From positions 91,070,046 through 91,134,045 of the forward strand of contig NC_081847.1 in NCBI RefSeq assembly GCF_963259705.1: 64,000 nucleotides of DNA. Reading direction: 5' to 3'. Shown here one piece after another: positions 45,600 to 56,127 of the stretch. The notes under the pieces were generated by a model, which worked only from the letters and a program-made list of their open reading frames with translations, did not search any database and was not told the DNA's origin. Every line of letters starts with the position of its first letter. Position 1 is the stretch's first letter. Made by a program: the position numbers and the translations under genes. The stretch comes from Myotis daubentonii. Lineage: Eukaryota; Chordata; Mammalia; Chiroptera; Vespertilionidae.

Positions 45600-46575
45600 T
45601 AGTGGACGAAGTCAGAGCCTTCCACACAGTTGTGTTTGGCTCAGGACTCTGTCCTTGACTGACTGTGAATAACAGTCTGAAATCTAAACCACGAAACTCC
45701 CTGGAGGCTGTCCCAGTCAAAGATTTTCATCAAGATTTTAGATAGTTAAAGACCCAGGAACCAGCTGGAGAAGGAGAGATGGTCACCTCCACTGGGCTAG
45801 CAGTGCTGGGCCCTTTTAACTTGGAATCTTGTCCAATATAAAGGAGCTAATGAGACTGAAAGAGTCCATGATAACAGGCAGCTCCACATAGGGAGGATGG
45901 GCTGCCCCTCCAGGTCAGCTCCAGCCAGGGTAGAATGTGCCTTCTTTAATCAGAATAAAATAATCACCGTTAGCAGAGCATGATTAATATTTCTTACCAT
46001 ACTAGCTGGTTCCCCAAATTCCATTGCTGCTTCCTTTCAAATTAACCCTTTGAAATTTTAGAACTCATTATATTTAGATATACAGTAAATTTATATATAT
46101 ATATATATATACACACACATATACTAGTAAATAGTAAGATGGTATGCAGGTGGTTGCTATATCCATTTGTGAGTAACTTAAGATGGAAACAGCCTATCAT
46201 TCCATGTGTTTAAAATAGAAAACATCTATATGCAGTTGAATAAAATGGGCACATTCTCTTCTCAGGCAGAGAAAAGATGTCAAATAAGTAAAACAAGTGT
46301 GAATTGCTTTAGTTGAACATTAAGTTGAATGTAAGGGACCGTTCGCCCCTGATAAGAGAAGAATGTGGGCCTGTTTTTCCGAGAAAAGCACTTTGCTCTG
46401 TAAATAGCAGCTGTGATGAGGCCTGGGCAAACGGAGACCTGTGCTAAAGCGCCATGCCAGGCGCCATTTGCTTCAAGCAATCGTCTATTTCTATTTCATT
46501 TACATACGAATTCCCAAAAGTACCAGTTTAAGAATAATTAGGCAGATTGTCTTTTAAAGTGTGAAGAAAGGGTTT
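45600..46575. other. Unassigned sequence with a TA/CA repeat
   Basis: A (TA)n run followed by CA units lies at about 46091-46122. The rest shows no recognisable feature. Confidence 0.5.
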
Positions 46576-46592
46576 TAAAGTTCTGTGCAATC

Positions 46593-47282
46593 CTGCTGGT
46601 GGGAATGCAGACTGGTGCAGCCACTATGGAAGACAGTATGGAGTTTCCTTAAAAAACTGAAAATGGAACTCCCATTTGACCCTGTGATCCCACTTCTAGG
46701 AATATATCCCAAGAAACCAGAAACACCAATCAGAAAGGATATATGCACCCCTATGTTCATAGCAGCACAATTCACCATAGCTAAGATCTGGAAACAGCCT
46801 AAGTGCCCATCAGTAGATGAATGGATTAGAAAACTGTGGTACATCTACACGATGGAATACTATGCTGCTGTAAAAAGGAAGGAACTCTTACCATTTGCAA
46901 CGGCATGGATGGAACTGGAGAGCATTATGCTAAGTGAAATAAGCCAGTCAATAAAGGAAAAATACCACATGATCTCACTCATTCATGGACAATAGAGACC
47001 ATTATAAACTTTTGAACAATAATAGATACAGTGGCAGAGCTGCCTCAAACAGATTGTCAAACTGCAGCAGGAAGGCCGGGGAGGGTTGGGGGGCAGGAGG
47101 TAGGGGGGTAAGAGATCAACTAAAGGACTTGTATGCATGCATATAAGCATAACCAATGGACATAAGACACTGGGTGATAGGGGAGGCTAGGGGACTGTCT
47201 AGGGCGGGGGGATAAAATGGATACATATGTAATACCCTTTGTAATACTTTAAGCAATAAAAAAAAAATGCAAAAAAAATAAA
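46593..47282 (+). mobile_element. Young 5'-truncated L1, ORF2 C-terminus and 3' UTR
   Basis: It opens in the ORF2 C-terminal region and reads in one frame to a stop at 46995 with [50 protein letters not shown] and MISLIHGQ. A G-rich 3' UTR and an A-rich tail after AATACTTTAAGCAATAA follow. The target duplication AAAGTTCTGTGCAATC (46577-46592, 47283-47298) is a perfect 16 bp. The protein part is almost identical to that of the copy at 58972-59593, pointing to a recent source. Confidence 0.96.
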
Positions 47283-47299
47283 AAAGTTCTGTGCAATCA

Positions 47300-47873
47300 T
47301 TTATTAGATACATAGACACAAATTAAGAAGGATCACAAATTACCCCGATAGACACACCATGAGGGGGGAGCATGACCTCCCACCCTCCAGGCCTTAGGCC
47401 CTTCAGCCATCCCTTCTGTAGGTCGTTCACGATTGTCCCGGAGACTCATATTGAAACTCGAGAGCCTCTAAAACCCTAGGAAATCCACAGGTGTCTTGGG
47501 AATGCCCCTTCTTGTCTGGGGAATGTCTTGAAGGTTATGGGCCACTGCAGGTCTTCCTGGGCCTCAGCCACTGCAGAGCCCATTGAGCAGGGGCCTGAGG
47601 GGCAGGAGTCGGGTGGAGCAGGAATCTTGAGAACCTTCGGGATGGGGAGAAGATATGGGCATGCTGTGTCCCGTCAGGAATTTGGGACTTCCGGGGTTCA
47701 GGAAATACGCTCAAAACATGTCTGAGTGCCAAGGTGCAGACAGGAGGATATATTGGGAGAATCCTTATTTTATCCTAAAAACTCCCCAGAACTCTGGGGG
47801 GATACTTCAGGGACTCGGTAACCAGACCAGAGCAAAGATTTAAATCTAGGTGTCTCAACTTCTGCCCCTACTC

Positions 47874-47876
<3 letters not shown>
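47300..47876. other. Unassigned segment ending in a poly-A run
   Basis: This is moderately GC-rich sequence, unlike its AT-rich neighbours, that ends in a long A run. It could be a retroposed copy or an LTR. I see no head motif, no ORF with a domain and no target duplication. Confidence 0.35.

Positions 47877-47908
<32 letters not shown>
47877..47908. repeat. Pure poly-A run of 32
   Basis: Thirty-two uninterrupted A residues. Such purity suggests either a recent retroposon tail or slippage. Confidence 0.97.
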
Positions 47909-47909
<1 letters not shown>

Positions 47910-47911
<2 letters not shown>

Positions 47912-49100
47912 ATATGCTTTAAAATAATATGGCAGAGCCTTTATGAGAAAATTTAGCAATCTCCTCCCAAACCCCTACCCATCGCTGACTCTGGCTTACC
48001 AGAAGCAACCCGCTTTCAATTCTGCTTCTTTGGGGCTTCTTTCAATTTTTTAAATGTATTCTTCAATTAAAAACTTGAAATATAATCTAATAAATTCCTT
48101 CTAGGGAAGATAAGACTACCATTTAGCTGTTTTTAAAACCAACAAATGTAAAATCCCTGCTCCACACAGACATTTCTCTTTCAATTCAGTGATCCCATAA
48201 ATCTTGGTAAGATGAAAATTCATTGCATACATTATTCTAATGTTCACACTGAGCACATAGCACACCATGCTCACGTCTTTATGTCATTTTCATCTCCCTT
48301 GGAGTTAGTTAACAATTGTCTTGTTGCTTAGATTTCTAGGCACTGTTCATTAAGTCTCTCCCAATACTTCCACAGAACTCTAAAACGTAGGTAATCATCC
48401 ACTCAGGTTTTTATATTTATTTGTTAGTTTGACTTTGTCTTTATTTTGTCTCTCAGCTACAAGATAATCAGGCTGTTCTTATCAGTTTAGTTTTAAGCCA
48501 CTCCTTCCCTCTCCTTCAAATTTTCTGCTTCCCTTTTCTTTGTTGAATCTCTTGTTTCCGAGGCCCAGGATTTCTGCTTATTTTATTTATTCCTTTGCTT
48601 TGAGAGAGCAGCTTCTGAGAAAGAGTACATTGGAAGTAATGATTTTGAGACTTGACATATATGAAAATGTTTTTATTTTATTTTCACCCTTAATTGTATG
48701 ACTAGATATAGAATTATAAATTAGAAATTAATTTCCATTTGCATTTTAAATATATTGCACCACTATCTTCTGGCTTCTAAGACTAAGGTTGGAAATTTTG
48801 TAATTTAATGAGATCCTGTTCAAAATTTTGTTATTTAATGAGATTTTGATAAAAGAATACATATTTGGTGTCCAGTCTATAATATTTAACCTTCTTTATT
48901 ATACCATGTTGATTTCAGGTTTCTAAAATATTTTCTGTCTGCTCAAGCATTCTTATTTACTTTTCAAGGACAAGAGGCAAGCACTGATTTGTGCTCCCAG
49001 TGAGGTATAACATGAATAATAACTTCTTGAAAATTAAAACAAGTTTTGATAGAGTGGAGTCTTAGTACAGTTGAAAAAAATAGGTCAAGAGTTCAGGGAA
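47910..49100. other. Mostly unassigned; possible old L1 antisense at 48655-48990
   Basis: TCTTCTGGCTTCTAAGACTAAGG with an upstream TATAGAATTATAAATTAG resembles an antisense L1 3' region. The rest is AT-rich and featureless. Confidence 0.3.
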
Positions 49101-49103
49101 ATA

Positions 49104-49310
49104 GCCCTCGCTGGTTTGGCTCAGTGGATAGAGCATCAGCCTGCAGACTGAAAGGTCCCAGGTTCGATTCCAGTCAAGGTCACATACCTCGGTGGCAAGC
49201 TCAATCCCCAATCCTGGTCAATTGGGAGGCAACTAATCGACGTGTCTCACATCAGTGTTTCTCTGTCTTTCTGTCTCTCCCCCTCCCTTCCACTCTCTCT
49301 AAAAATCAAT
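49104..49310 (+). mobile_element. VES SINE
   Basis: The head GCCCTCGCTGGTTTGGCTCA, the B box GGTTCGATTCCAGTCAAGG, a middle that differs from the 32287 copy (CAATTGGGAGGCAACTAATC) and a CT-rich tail place it in a separate subfamily. Short flanks GGGAAAT / GGGAAAA may be the target duplication. Confidence 0.92.
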
Positions 49311-49599
49311 GGGAAAATATCCTCGGGTGGAGGATTAATGAGAAAATAGTTCTGGAAAATATCAGAGAACTCCGGAATTACTAACATACTTTATAACCTT
49401 TCTACTTGACTCGCTATGTATTTCTTATCTTTTAAATTTAGGATGGTAACCTAAAAATTGTTTTGGTGATTTTATAGTTCTATACTTATGTCACTGGAAC
49501 TTTCTGAAACTCAAATCCCCAAAGCCTAATGATAGGCTTATATGTTATAGGAAGAGTTCCAGTAATGTAAGTATAGGAAAAAAATTACATTGGTTTATT

Positions 49600-49835
49600 G
49601 TTTACTTTCTGTCTAGTTCACTGCTGTGTCTCAGCAGTTAGAACAGTCTGACATGTGGCAGGTGCTCAGTCAACCCAGTGGAATGAGCGAACCCAATGCA
49701 TGGGAAGCTCCAAGAAAACAAAGACTGTCTTATTCAATGTTGTATCTGCCACCCCTCACCAAGGGTCTATAGGTATGGCCATTCCAGAAATCTGTGCTGA
49801 ATGAGTGATTGAATGAATGAAATCAAGGGTGAGAT
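49600..49835 (+). mobile_element. L2 LINE 3' end
   Basis: AACAGTCTGACATGTGGCAGG, GTGCTCAGTCAACCCAG, AGACTGTCTTATTCAATG and TGAATGAGTGATTGAATGAATGA fit the L2 3' end, with partial duplication of its tail. Confidence 0.5.
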
Positions 49836-49839
49836 TTCT

Positions 49840-50900
49840 CTTAAAATTTTAATTAAAATATTGTTTTCAACCTTTGGGGCTTCATACAATTAAAGAAAAG
49901 GCATTTGTGCAATAGAACTCAGTGTGGTTGATGAAATAAATTCTTCCTCCTTCCATGAAACCATCAGAATCTAAACTGTAAGCTCCAAGGATTTGCTGTG
50001 TGTTCCCTCACACCTGGAAGAGTGAGCAAATCCAGATGAGATGGTTATAACACAGTTAAGAGGGGATAACTATACCCTATGACCAATATCATTTATAGCC
50101 CCTTTGGAGTTCTGTCCAGGACAGGTACTCTTCCTCGTCCTTTTCTTCTCTTTGGAGATATCAATGATTTACACAAATCTGGGGAAAGGAGGCAAATACT
50201 TTTGTGCATTATCTATGAATCATATAAGTAGGATCCTACTGAATTTTTCTTAGAGCAGTATGACAAGAAGTGAATAGTCTAAGAAATGGACCATCCCCTG
50301 AAAGTGTAGCCAGCAAGTGCAGGCAAGCTCTGGAGGATACAGACAGTTGTGAAATGGTAAACATGGGGTGGTTGGCATTCTCGCTTCTCTGTCTATAAAC
50401 GTCTTGTAGTTAGTGGGGTTTATACCCTATTGGCTAAGCATATTTCCATGGGCTTTCTTGATAAAAAAATATTTATGTAATACACATCTTTAGAAACCAC
50501 AAAGAGAAAAGTAGAATCCGAATTCATCAAATTGAAGAAACTACTGACTGAAAAAGGACTCCATTGCTCATTTTGATGTTTTAAGAGCCAAGGGTGTGTT
50601 CTGCTTTCATCTGAGAGTTCTGCCTCCCAGAGGCAGTGCTGGCAAAACATGATGTGGTGCCCTTCGGCAGAAGACAAGATCCTACCTGTTATCTCTGAGC
50701 TTTAACCAGGGAGCCCTGCTCTCTGGTGCAAAGAAACTGTGGATGAGTGAGATTTTTCTCAGAAATAAAAGAGTCCCAGATTCCTAGTCTGAATGTACTT
50801 AAGATGTATGTATACATATATACATTTCATATATCAATATCACATGATATATCAAGCATATATATATATATATATATAGTCATGTATATCTGTAATACTA
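49840..50900. other. Unassigned sequence with a TA repeat
   Basis: A (TA)10 run lies at 50859-50878, just before the Helitron. Otherwise there is nothing I can support. Confidence 0.5.
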
Positions 50901-50954
50901 TCCTATCTAATAAAAGAGAAACATGGTAATTGGCGTACGACCACTACCCTTCCC

Positions 50955-51004
50955 ATTGGCTAATCAGGGCAATATGCAAATTAACTTCCAGCCAAGATGG
51001 CGGC
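50955..51004 (+). promoter_or_regulatory. CCAAT, octamer and YY1-like motifs in Helitron 5' end
   Basis: There is an inverted CCAAT box (ATTGG, 50955-50959), a perfect octamer ATGCAAAT (50974-50981) and AAGATGGCGGC (50994-51004), a full YY1 consensus match. The order is the same as in the Helitron at 11227. Function is inferred from motifs only. Confidence 0.38.
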
Positions 51005-51554
51005 TGGCAGCCAGGCAGCTTGAAACTAACATGAGGCTTGCTTGCTTCAGTGACGGAGGACTCCAATGTTCCCCGCCTGCCGCTGCAGGCCTCTGAGCTG
51101 CAAGCAACTATGTAACAAACATGGAAGCTAAACAAAACCCCAGAAACCTGCTTTAGTCTGCCAGGCTTCAGCCAGCAGGATCTCAACATTGTAAGCAAAG
51201 GCCAGAAACCTACTTTCAGCAGCAGAGGCCTAAGAGCTGGAGCCAAGCCTCAAGCTAAAGCTGGCCCAGAATAAAAAAGAAAATAAAAGAAAAAAAGGAG
51301 CGGTTGGGAGCTTCAGTCACCCCCAGCCTGAAAACAGCCCTCAGCTCCTCACCCAGACTGGCCAGGCACCCCAGTGGGGACCCCCACCCTGAAGGGTGTT
51401 TGACCCGCTGCAAACAGCCATCATCCCTTCACCCAGGCTGGCCAGGCACCCCAGTGGGGACCCCCACCCTGATCCGGGACACCCTTCAGGGCAAACCAGC
51501 TGGCCCCCACCCGTACACCAGGCCTCTACCCTATATAGCAAAAGGGTAATATGC

Positions 51555-52150
51555 CTCCCAGCACCGGGATCAGCGGAGCCGCGAGGCCTCCCGGCACCGG
51601 GATCAGCATGACAGGGGGCAGCTCCCAAACCCCCTGATCGCCCTGCGGCACTGTGTGTGACAGGGTGTGGCGCCCCAACCCCCTGATCGGCCCTGCTCTG
51701 TGTGACAGGGTGCGGTGCCCCCCCCACCCCCCCCACGGGCCCTGCTCTGTGTGTGACGGGGTAGAGCCATAACCTCCCCATCGGCCCTGCCCTGAGTGTG
51801 AGAGTGGCGGCACCCCAACCCCCTGATCGGCCCTGCTCTGTGGGTGATAGAGGGCGGCGCCCCAACCCCCTGATGGGCCCTGCTCTGTGCGTGACGGGGC
51901 TGCGCCCCAACCCCCTGATTGGCCCTGCTCTGTGCATGACAGGGGGTGGCGCCACAACCTCCCCATCGACCCTCCCCATCGACCCTGCCTTGAGTGTGAC
52001 GGGATGGTGCCCCATCCCCCAATTGGCCCTACCCTAAGCGTGACTGAGGGTGGAATCACAACCTCCCGATCGCCCTGCTCTGTGTATGACAGGGGGCGGC
52101 GCCCCAACTCCCCAATCGGCCCTGCTCTGACCCCGACCAGGGGCTGCACC
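51555..52150. repeat. Minisatellite in composite Helitron
   Basis: About a dozen units of roughly 45-50 bp share GTGACAGGG..GCGGCGCCCCAACC and CCCTGATCGGCCCTGCTCTG. A C-rich expansion occurs at 51718-51735. Confidence 0.9.
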
Positions 52151-52304
52151 TAGGGTTTGGGCCTGCCCTCTGCCACCCGGGAGCAGGCCTAAGCCAACAG
52201 GTTGTTATCTCCCGAGGGGTCCAGATTGCAAGAGGGCACAGGCCGGGCTGAGGGACCCCCCTCCCCCCCGAGTGCACAAATTTTTGTGCACCGGGCCTCT
52301 AGTA

Positions 52305-53560
52305 TATGTATATAATGAGAGAAAGAAGAGAAATAAAAATAATTTTAAAATTCCACACTAATTTAATTTAGATGCGTATAGCCTTATTTACATCAAAATA
52401 TTTACCTTTCTTGCCACTCTGTATTACTAATAGCGGTGACAGAGTTTCTGGAGAAATTAATAATAAGGGTGATTTATACTTCTTAAATTATGTCTCTGTC
52501 TTGCTATTCCAATGCCACTCTTGGGGTCTGACTTTAGCCTGGGGCACAAGGAGGGCTGGGAAAAGCTAACCAAACCCCTTGGTGGGAGAGCCAGGGTGAC
52601 TGTGGTGAAACAGCTTGGATTTGCCCTGTTCGAGGACACCCACGTGTTTCCTGTGACTTGACACCTGGCCCATGTGGAGAGGGAGCTGGGCTGGAGCCCC
52701 GGGGGAGAGAGGAGGGCGGGGACCCCAGGACAGCCCTTGAAAGTACTTATAAGAGAAACACTGCCAGGGCAAGAAGATGAAGCCACCCAACCAAGTCCAA
52801 GTTCTCCTTTGTCCTCCTCCCTCTGCTTCTCCTGGTGGGGTGGGTAAATCCCCATTTAGAAGGAGGGATGGGTGAAGGATGTGGGAGCAGAAGGCAGCGG
52901 CACCCCCTGTGTCTGGAAGTCACCAACTATAGGAGCCTTCGCTGGGGAACGGGAGACTTGCCTTTGGTCAGAACTGAAGAGTTGACCCTCCTATTCACTT
53001 TGTAAGAAGTTCTTCTCCTTGACATTTTGATTGCTAAATGTGACCTAAAGGTCTGCTCACCTGACAGTAAGAAAAAGCTCACGGGCACTGCCCCACTTCC
53101 AGAGGCAGGGCAAGATTCCAGCCAATGAATACATTTTAAACGGTGGTGGGAGACCCAAGCCTAAAGCTGTATTTTGATTCACCCACAAAACAAACAAAAT
53201 CGTTTCTTCATTTTCCTGCACATGGTCCTTCGGCTCACTTTAAGGGGATGAACTACAATCATTAGATTAATATAAAATCATCTTTAAGAAAAGTGATTCA
53301 ATCTCCCACCCTGGAGAGTGTTGTTTGAAATTCGTGTTTTACACATTTTCTAAATTTATAAGCAAGCTGTTTAAGAAAGTGTCCCTGGACATAACTGAGC
53401 GTAGCATCCTCTCGTGTGAGCGCTGCCTAACACGGTCAGGCTGGATGTTGGCCAGTGGGGTCTGAGGATGCTCCTTGCTAAAGCCCATTACAGGATTGGG
53501 ATGAAAGAACTATGAGCCACGACCACTAACAGAAGGCGATATTATTTGGACATAAACACA
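52305..53560. other. Unassigned sequence
   Basis: ORFs at 52457-52855 (minus) lie in a GC-rich patch but have no domain. No repeat is recognised. Confidence 0.4.
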
Positions 53561-53689
53561 TTTATTCTTGAAGAAAAGCAGGATTGCACAAGATTGTTTT
53601 TATCAAGGCGGTAAGAACAAAGAACAAGGAGTTTTCCTGTTCTTCATATCCTACAGCTAATATATTGGCAGGTCTAATTGATGTTAACC

Positions 53690-53880
53690 CTTTCTCAGGC
53701 CTGTCTACCTCTCTCCATCCCCAGTCTGAGCTGCCATTGCTTAACCCCCGGACTATTACAGTAGCTTTCCTAGGTCTTCTTGCTTCCATTATTAAATCCT
53801 TATGATCTATTTTTACTACAACAATTGGAATGACCATATATATTTTTTTTAAATGAGGACATAATGAATAGTTTAATAGT
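53690..53880 (+). mobile_element. L2 LINE fragment
   Basis: CGGACTATTACAGTAGCTTTCC and TAGGTCTTCTTGCTTCC match the well-known L2 stretch around GGACTACTGCAGTAGCCTCC. Short and diverged. Confidence 0.45.
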
Positions 53881-53894
53881 TCCTTTCGAGAGTG

Positions 53895-54120
53895 AAAGCC
53901 TTGCTCCTCCACAGCCTCTGCCTGGGCCAGGGACCCGCAGGCGCGAGTGCGGAGCCCATGAGGGCGTGGGAGGGCAGTGCAGTCCTGTAGGGGTGCGGGG
54001 AGCAGGAGCCGGTGAGGCCTGGGCTGGGAGCCTCAGGCGGGAGCCCTGGCCGAGGAGCGAGAGGGCGTGGACAAGCGGGCCACTGGCCAATGCGGGCAAG
54101 AAGACTTTGGCCAACTAGTG
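53895..54120. other. CpG-rich patch
   Basis: It has about 14 CpG in 225 bp, many more than surrounding DNA, with GGGCGTGG and GCGGG(A/C)-type boxes. It could be a CpG-island fragment, a captured gene piece or part of an unknown repeat. Both strands have open frames of about 85-105 codons without recognisable domains. Confidence 0.5.
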
Positions 54121-54141
54121 TGTACCATGCCGCAATTGTAC

Positions 54142-54170
<29 letters not shown>
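54142..54170. repeat. (CA)n microsatellite
   Basis: Fourteen CA units run directly into the CTAG end of the Helitron, whose last C overlaps the final unit. Confidence 0.97.
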
Positions 54171-54173
<3 letters not shown>

Positions 54174-54605
54174 AGGCCTGGTGCATGAAAATTCATGCAC
54201 TGGAGCGTATGTGTGGGGGGGTCCCTCAGCCCAGCCTGCCCCCTCTCACAGTCCAGGAGCTTCAGGGGCGGGAGGCGACCCGGTGATCAGGGGAAGGTGA
54301 CACCCCATCACACCTCTGCTGCTGCCACTGTCGGCAGCGCAAACTTCAGCCGGCCCTGGTTACCTGAGCCTCAGGCGACCCTGGGCAGCTGGGGGGCTGA
54401 GGAGACTGAGGGACTCCGGAGGCAGGTGTGCAGCAAGGCTGGGCCCATCTGGCCTGCCGCCCCAGCAGGGCTGAGGGGACTGGGTGCTGCCATCTTTGAG
54501 GGCATGGCAGTCAATTAGCATATTCTCTCCTTATTGGCTGTGGGCGCCGCCATCTTTGCGATAGCGTGAGGATCAATTAGCATATTCCCCCTTTATTAGA
54601 TAGGA
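54170..54605 (-). mobile_element. Non-autonomous Helitron with doubled 5' motif, 436 bp
   Basis: The plus strand starts CTAGAGGCCTGGTGCATGAA (hairpin GTGCATGAA / TTCATGCAC) after an A. It ends TTATTAGATAGGA before a T. On the minus strand the 5' region shows AATATGCTAATTGA twice, about 65 bp apart. The interior is GC-rich with no ORF of interest. Confidence 0.93.
54487..54557 (-). promoter_or_regulatory. Two YY1-like sites and a CCAAT box in Helitron 5' end
   Basis: Minus-strand AAGATGGCGGC lies at about 54547-54557 and AAGATGGCAGC at about 54487-54497. AGCCAAT (plus ATTGGCT, 54533-54539) lies between them, and octamer-like ATGCTAAT occurs twice nearby. It resembles the groups in the Helitrons at 11227 and 50901. 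Function is inferred only. Confidence 0.33.
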
Positions 54606-54679
54606 TATATATGTCCAGATCACACCCTCACACTATTTAAAACCTTCTAATAACATCATGGAGAAAAAGTATGTACATT

Positions 54680-54960
54680 TGTAAATCCTTACGTGACCCA
54701 GCCTTTGTGTACCAGTCTGACTTTATTTCATGTCATCTTCCCTGCCTTTCATGGCTCCCCAGCCACCCTCACTGTCCACACAGCCAGAGGATCTGGCTTC
54801 CTTTGTTACTGAGATCTCAGGTCAGGTGCCACCTCCTCCAAGAGGCCTTCTGTGGCTGTTCAATAGGAGACACTGTCACACTCAGCTATAGCACCCGATT
54901 TCGATTCTCTGTTGAGTAGTCATTTTTATCTGGTACTATCCTTGTATGTTTACGTATAGG
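54680..54960 (+). mobile_element. L2 LINE 3' region
   Basis: CTGCCTTTCATGGCTCCCCAG, CAGGTGCCACCTCCTCCAAGA and GGCCTTCTGTGGC are the standard sense order of L2. No ORF remains. Confidence 0.7.
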
Positions 54961-54964
54961 TGTG

Positions 54965-55575
54965 GCAGACAGACGTTCTGTGATCCCCATCTCCTGGTAT
55001 TTACACTCTTTATAATCTCTTCCCTTTGGGTATGGCCAGGACTTGGACTTGCTTCTAACTAACAGAATATGGCAAAGATGATGGCTGTCACTTCCAGAGT
55101 TAGCTTCCAATATGTTACCAAGGAGATGGGATGTCTCCCCTGTGATGAGGGTACATTACAAAAGACTTGATTTTGCTAGTAGAGTTGCTCTAGAGACTTT
55201 CTCCTTTGCTGGCTTTGAAGAAGCAAGCTGTCACTTTTTGAGAAGTCCCCATGAGAGGGTGACTTCCAGCAGATGAACAGAACTTGAAGCTCACAGTTCT
55301 GTACCTGTGAGATCTAGATATATGAAGTTATATAAGCAAATGTAAGCATTATATAAATGCTGCTCAGAACCACTTGAGCGTGGAAGATCCCTGAGCCACA
55401 GCTGAGAAGCCAGGCCTGGTTGTACCTTGATCGCAGGCCTGTGAGACCCTCATCAGAGGACCCAGTTAAGCCGTGTTTGGACTTCTGATCCACAGGAACT
55501 ATGAGATGCTAAAGGGGTGTTGTTTTCAGTTGCTAATTTAGTGGTAATTTGCTATCAGCAGGAGAAAATGAATTC
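54965..55575 (+). mobile_element. MaLR-like (MLT/MST) solo LTR
   Basis: The right-hand part reads ACCCAGTTAAGCCGTGTTTGG, CTTCTGATCCACAGGAACTATGAGA, TTGTTTTCAGTTGCTAATTTAG and TGGTAATTTGCTATCAGCAG, closely following the end of mammalian MaLR LTRs. The left-hand part is diverged. No internal sequence and no second LTR are present. Confidence 0.6.
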
Positions 55576-55725
55576 CCCATCAGTGTATTGTCTCTCTCCC
55601 CAGCTAGGTTGTCAACTCCAGTGTTCAGAAGAGTACCTGCCACTTAGTAAGTTTTTAGTAAATATTTGTGGAAGGGATCCGTGGCAATAATTGGACTATG
55701 AAACATTTTAAATGAAAACTAAATT

Positions 55726-55832
55726 CTGAGGGAAATTTAGTGTATGGAAATTGAAAGCGCAATAATGGGTCAATGTAGTGGGAGATGGTATGCAGCATGG
55801 TGGTCAAGAATGGGCCTTGGTGTTGAGCAGAC
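55726..55832 (+). repeat. 107-bp direct repeat, copy 1
   Basis: It is 105/107 identical to 56503-56609 by my reading (differences C/T and T/G). It includes the start of a MIR. The unit spacing is 777 bp. Confidence 0.95.
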
Positions 55833-55891
55833 CTGGATTTCCACCTAGCAGCTCTGGCTAGATGACGGCTCTAATCATTGGCACACTAGAA
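55785..55891 (+). mobile_element. MIR SINE 5' part
   Basis: GCATGGTGGTCAAGAATGGGCC..TGAGCAGACCTGGATTTCC fits the MIR 5' region. It is overlapped by the direct repeat and ends at the hAT element. Confidence 0.6.
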
Positions 55892-56127
55892 CAGTGATGG
55901 CGAACCTTTTGAGCTCGACATGTCAGCATTTTGAAAAACCCTAACTTAACTCTGGTGCCGTGTCACATGTAGAAATTTTTTTGATCTTTGCAACCATAGT
56001 AAAACAAAGATTTATATTTTTGATATTTATTTTATATATTTAAATGCCATTTAACAAAGAAAAGTCAACCAAAAAAATGAGTTCGTGTGTCACCTCTGAC
56101 ACGCGTGTCATAGGTTCGCCATCACTG
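55892..56127 (-). mobile_element. Non-autonomous hAT element, family 2
   Basis: This 236-bp copy is the reverse complement of 19318-19551 in layout. Ends are CAGTGATGGCGAACCT and GGTTCGCCATCACTG. It has a perfect 8-bp target duplication CACTAGAA (55884-55891, 56128-56135). No transposase. Confidence 0.95.

Larger units (their letters stand above)
50901..52302 (+). mobile_element. Composite Helitron (two units head to tail), 1.4 kb
   Basis: The outer ends obey the rule: A, then TCCTATCTAATAAAAGAG, and a hairpin (GTGCACAAA / TTTTTGTGCAC) then GGGCCTCTAG, T. At about 51510-51554 there is an internal junction: a decayed 3' end (GTACACCAGGCCTCTA) directly followed by a decayed 5' end (CCCTATATAGCAAAAGGGTA). 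So the element is two Helitrons fused or inserted back to back. The first half has the CCAAT/octamer/YY1-like group; the second half is a GC-rich minisatellite. ORFs up to 224 codons on the minus strand are repeat products. Confidence 0.93.

Noticed and set aside
51341..52149. Long minus-strand ORFs (up to 224 codons) with repeated GLGR/HTQSRA-type motifs
   Set aside because: They lie wholly in the GC-rich minisatellite of the composite Helitron. Several frames are open at once and the peptides simply repeat the DNA unit.
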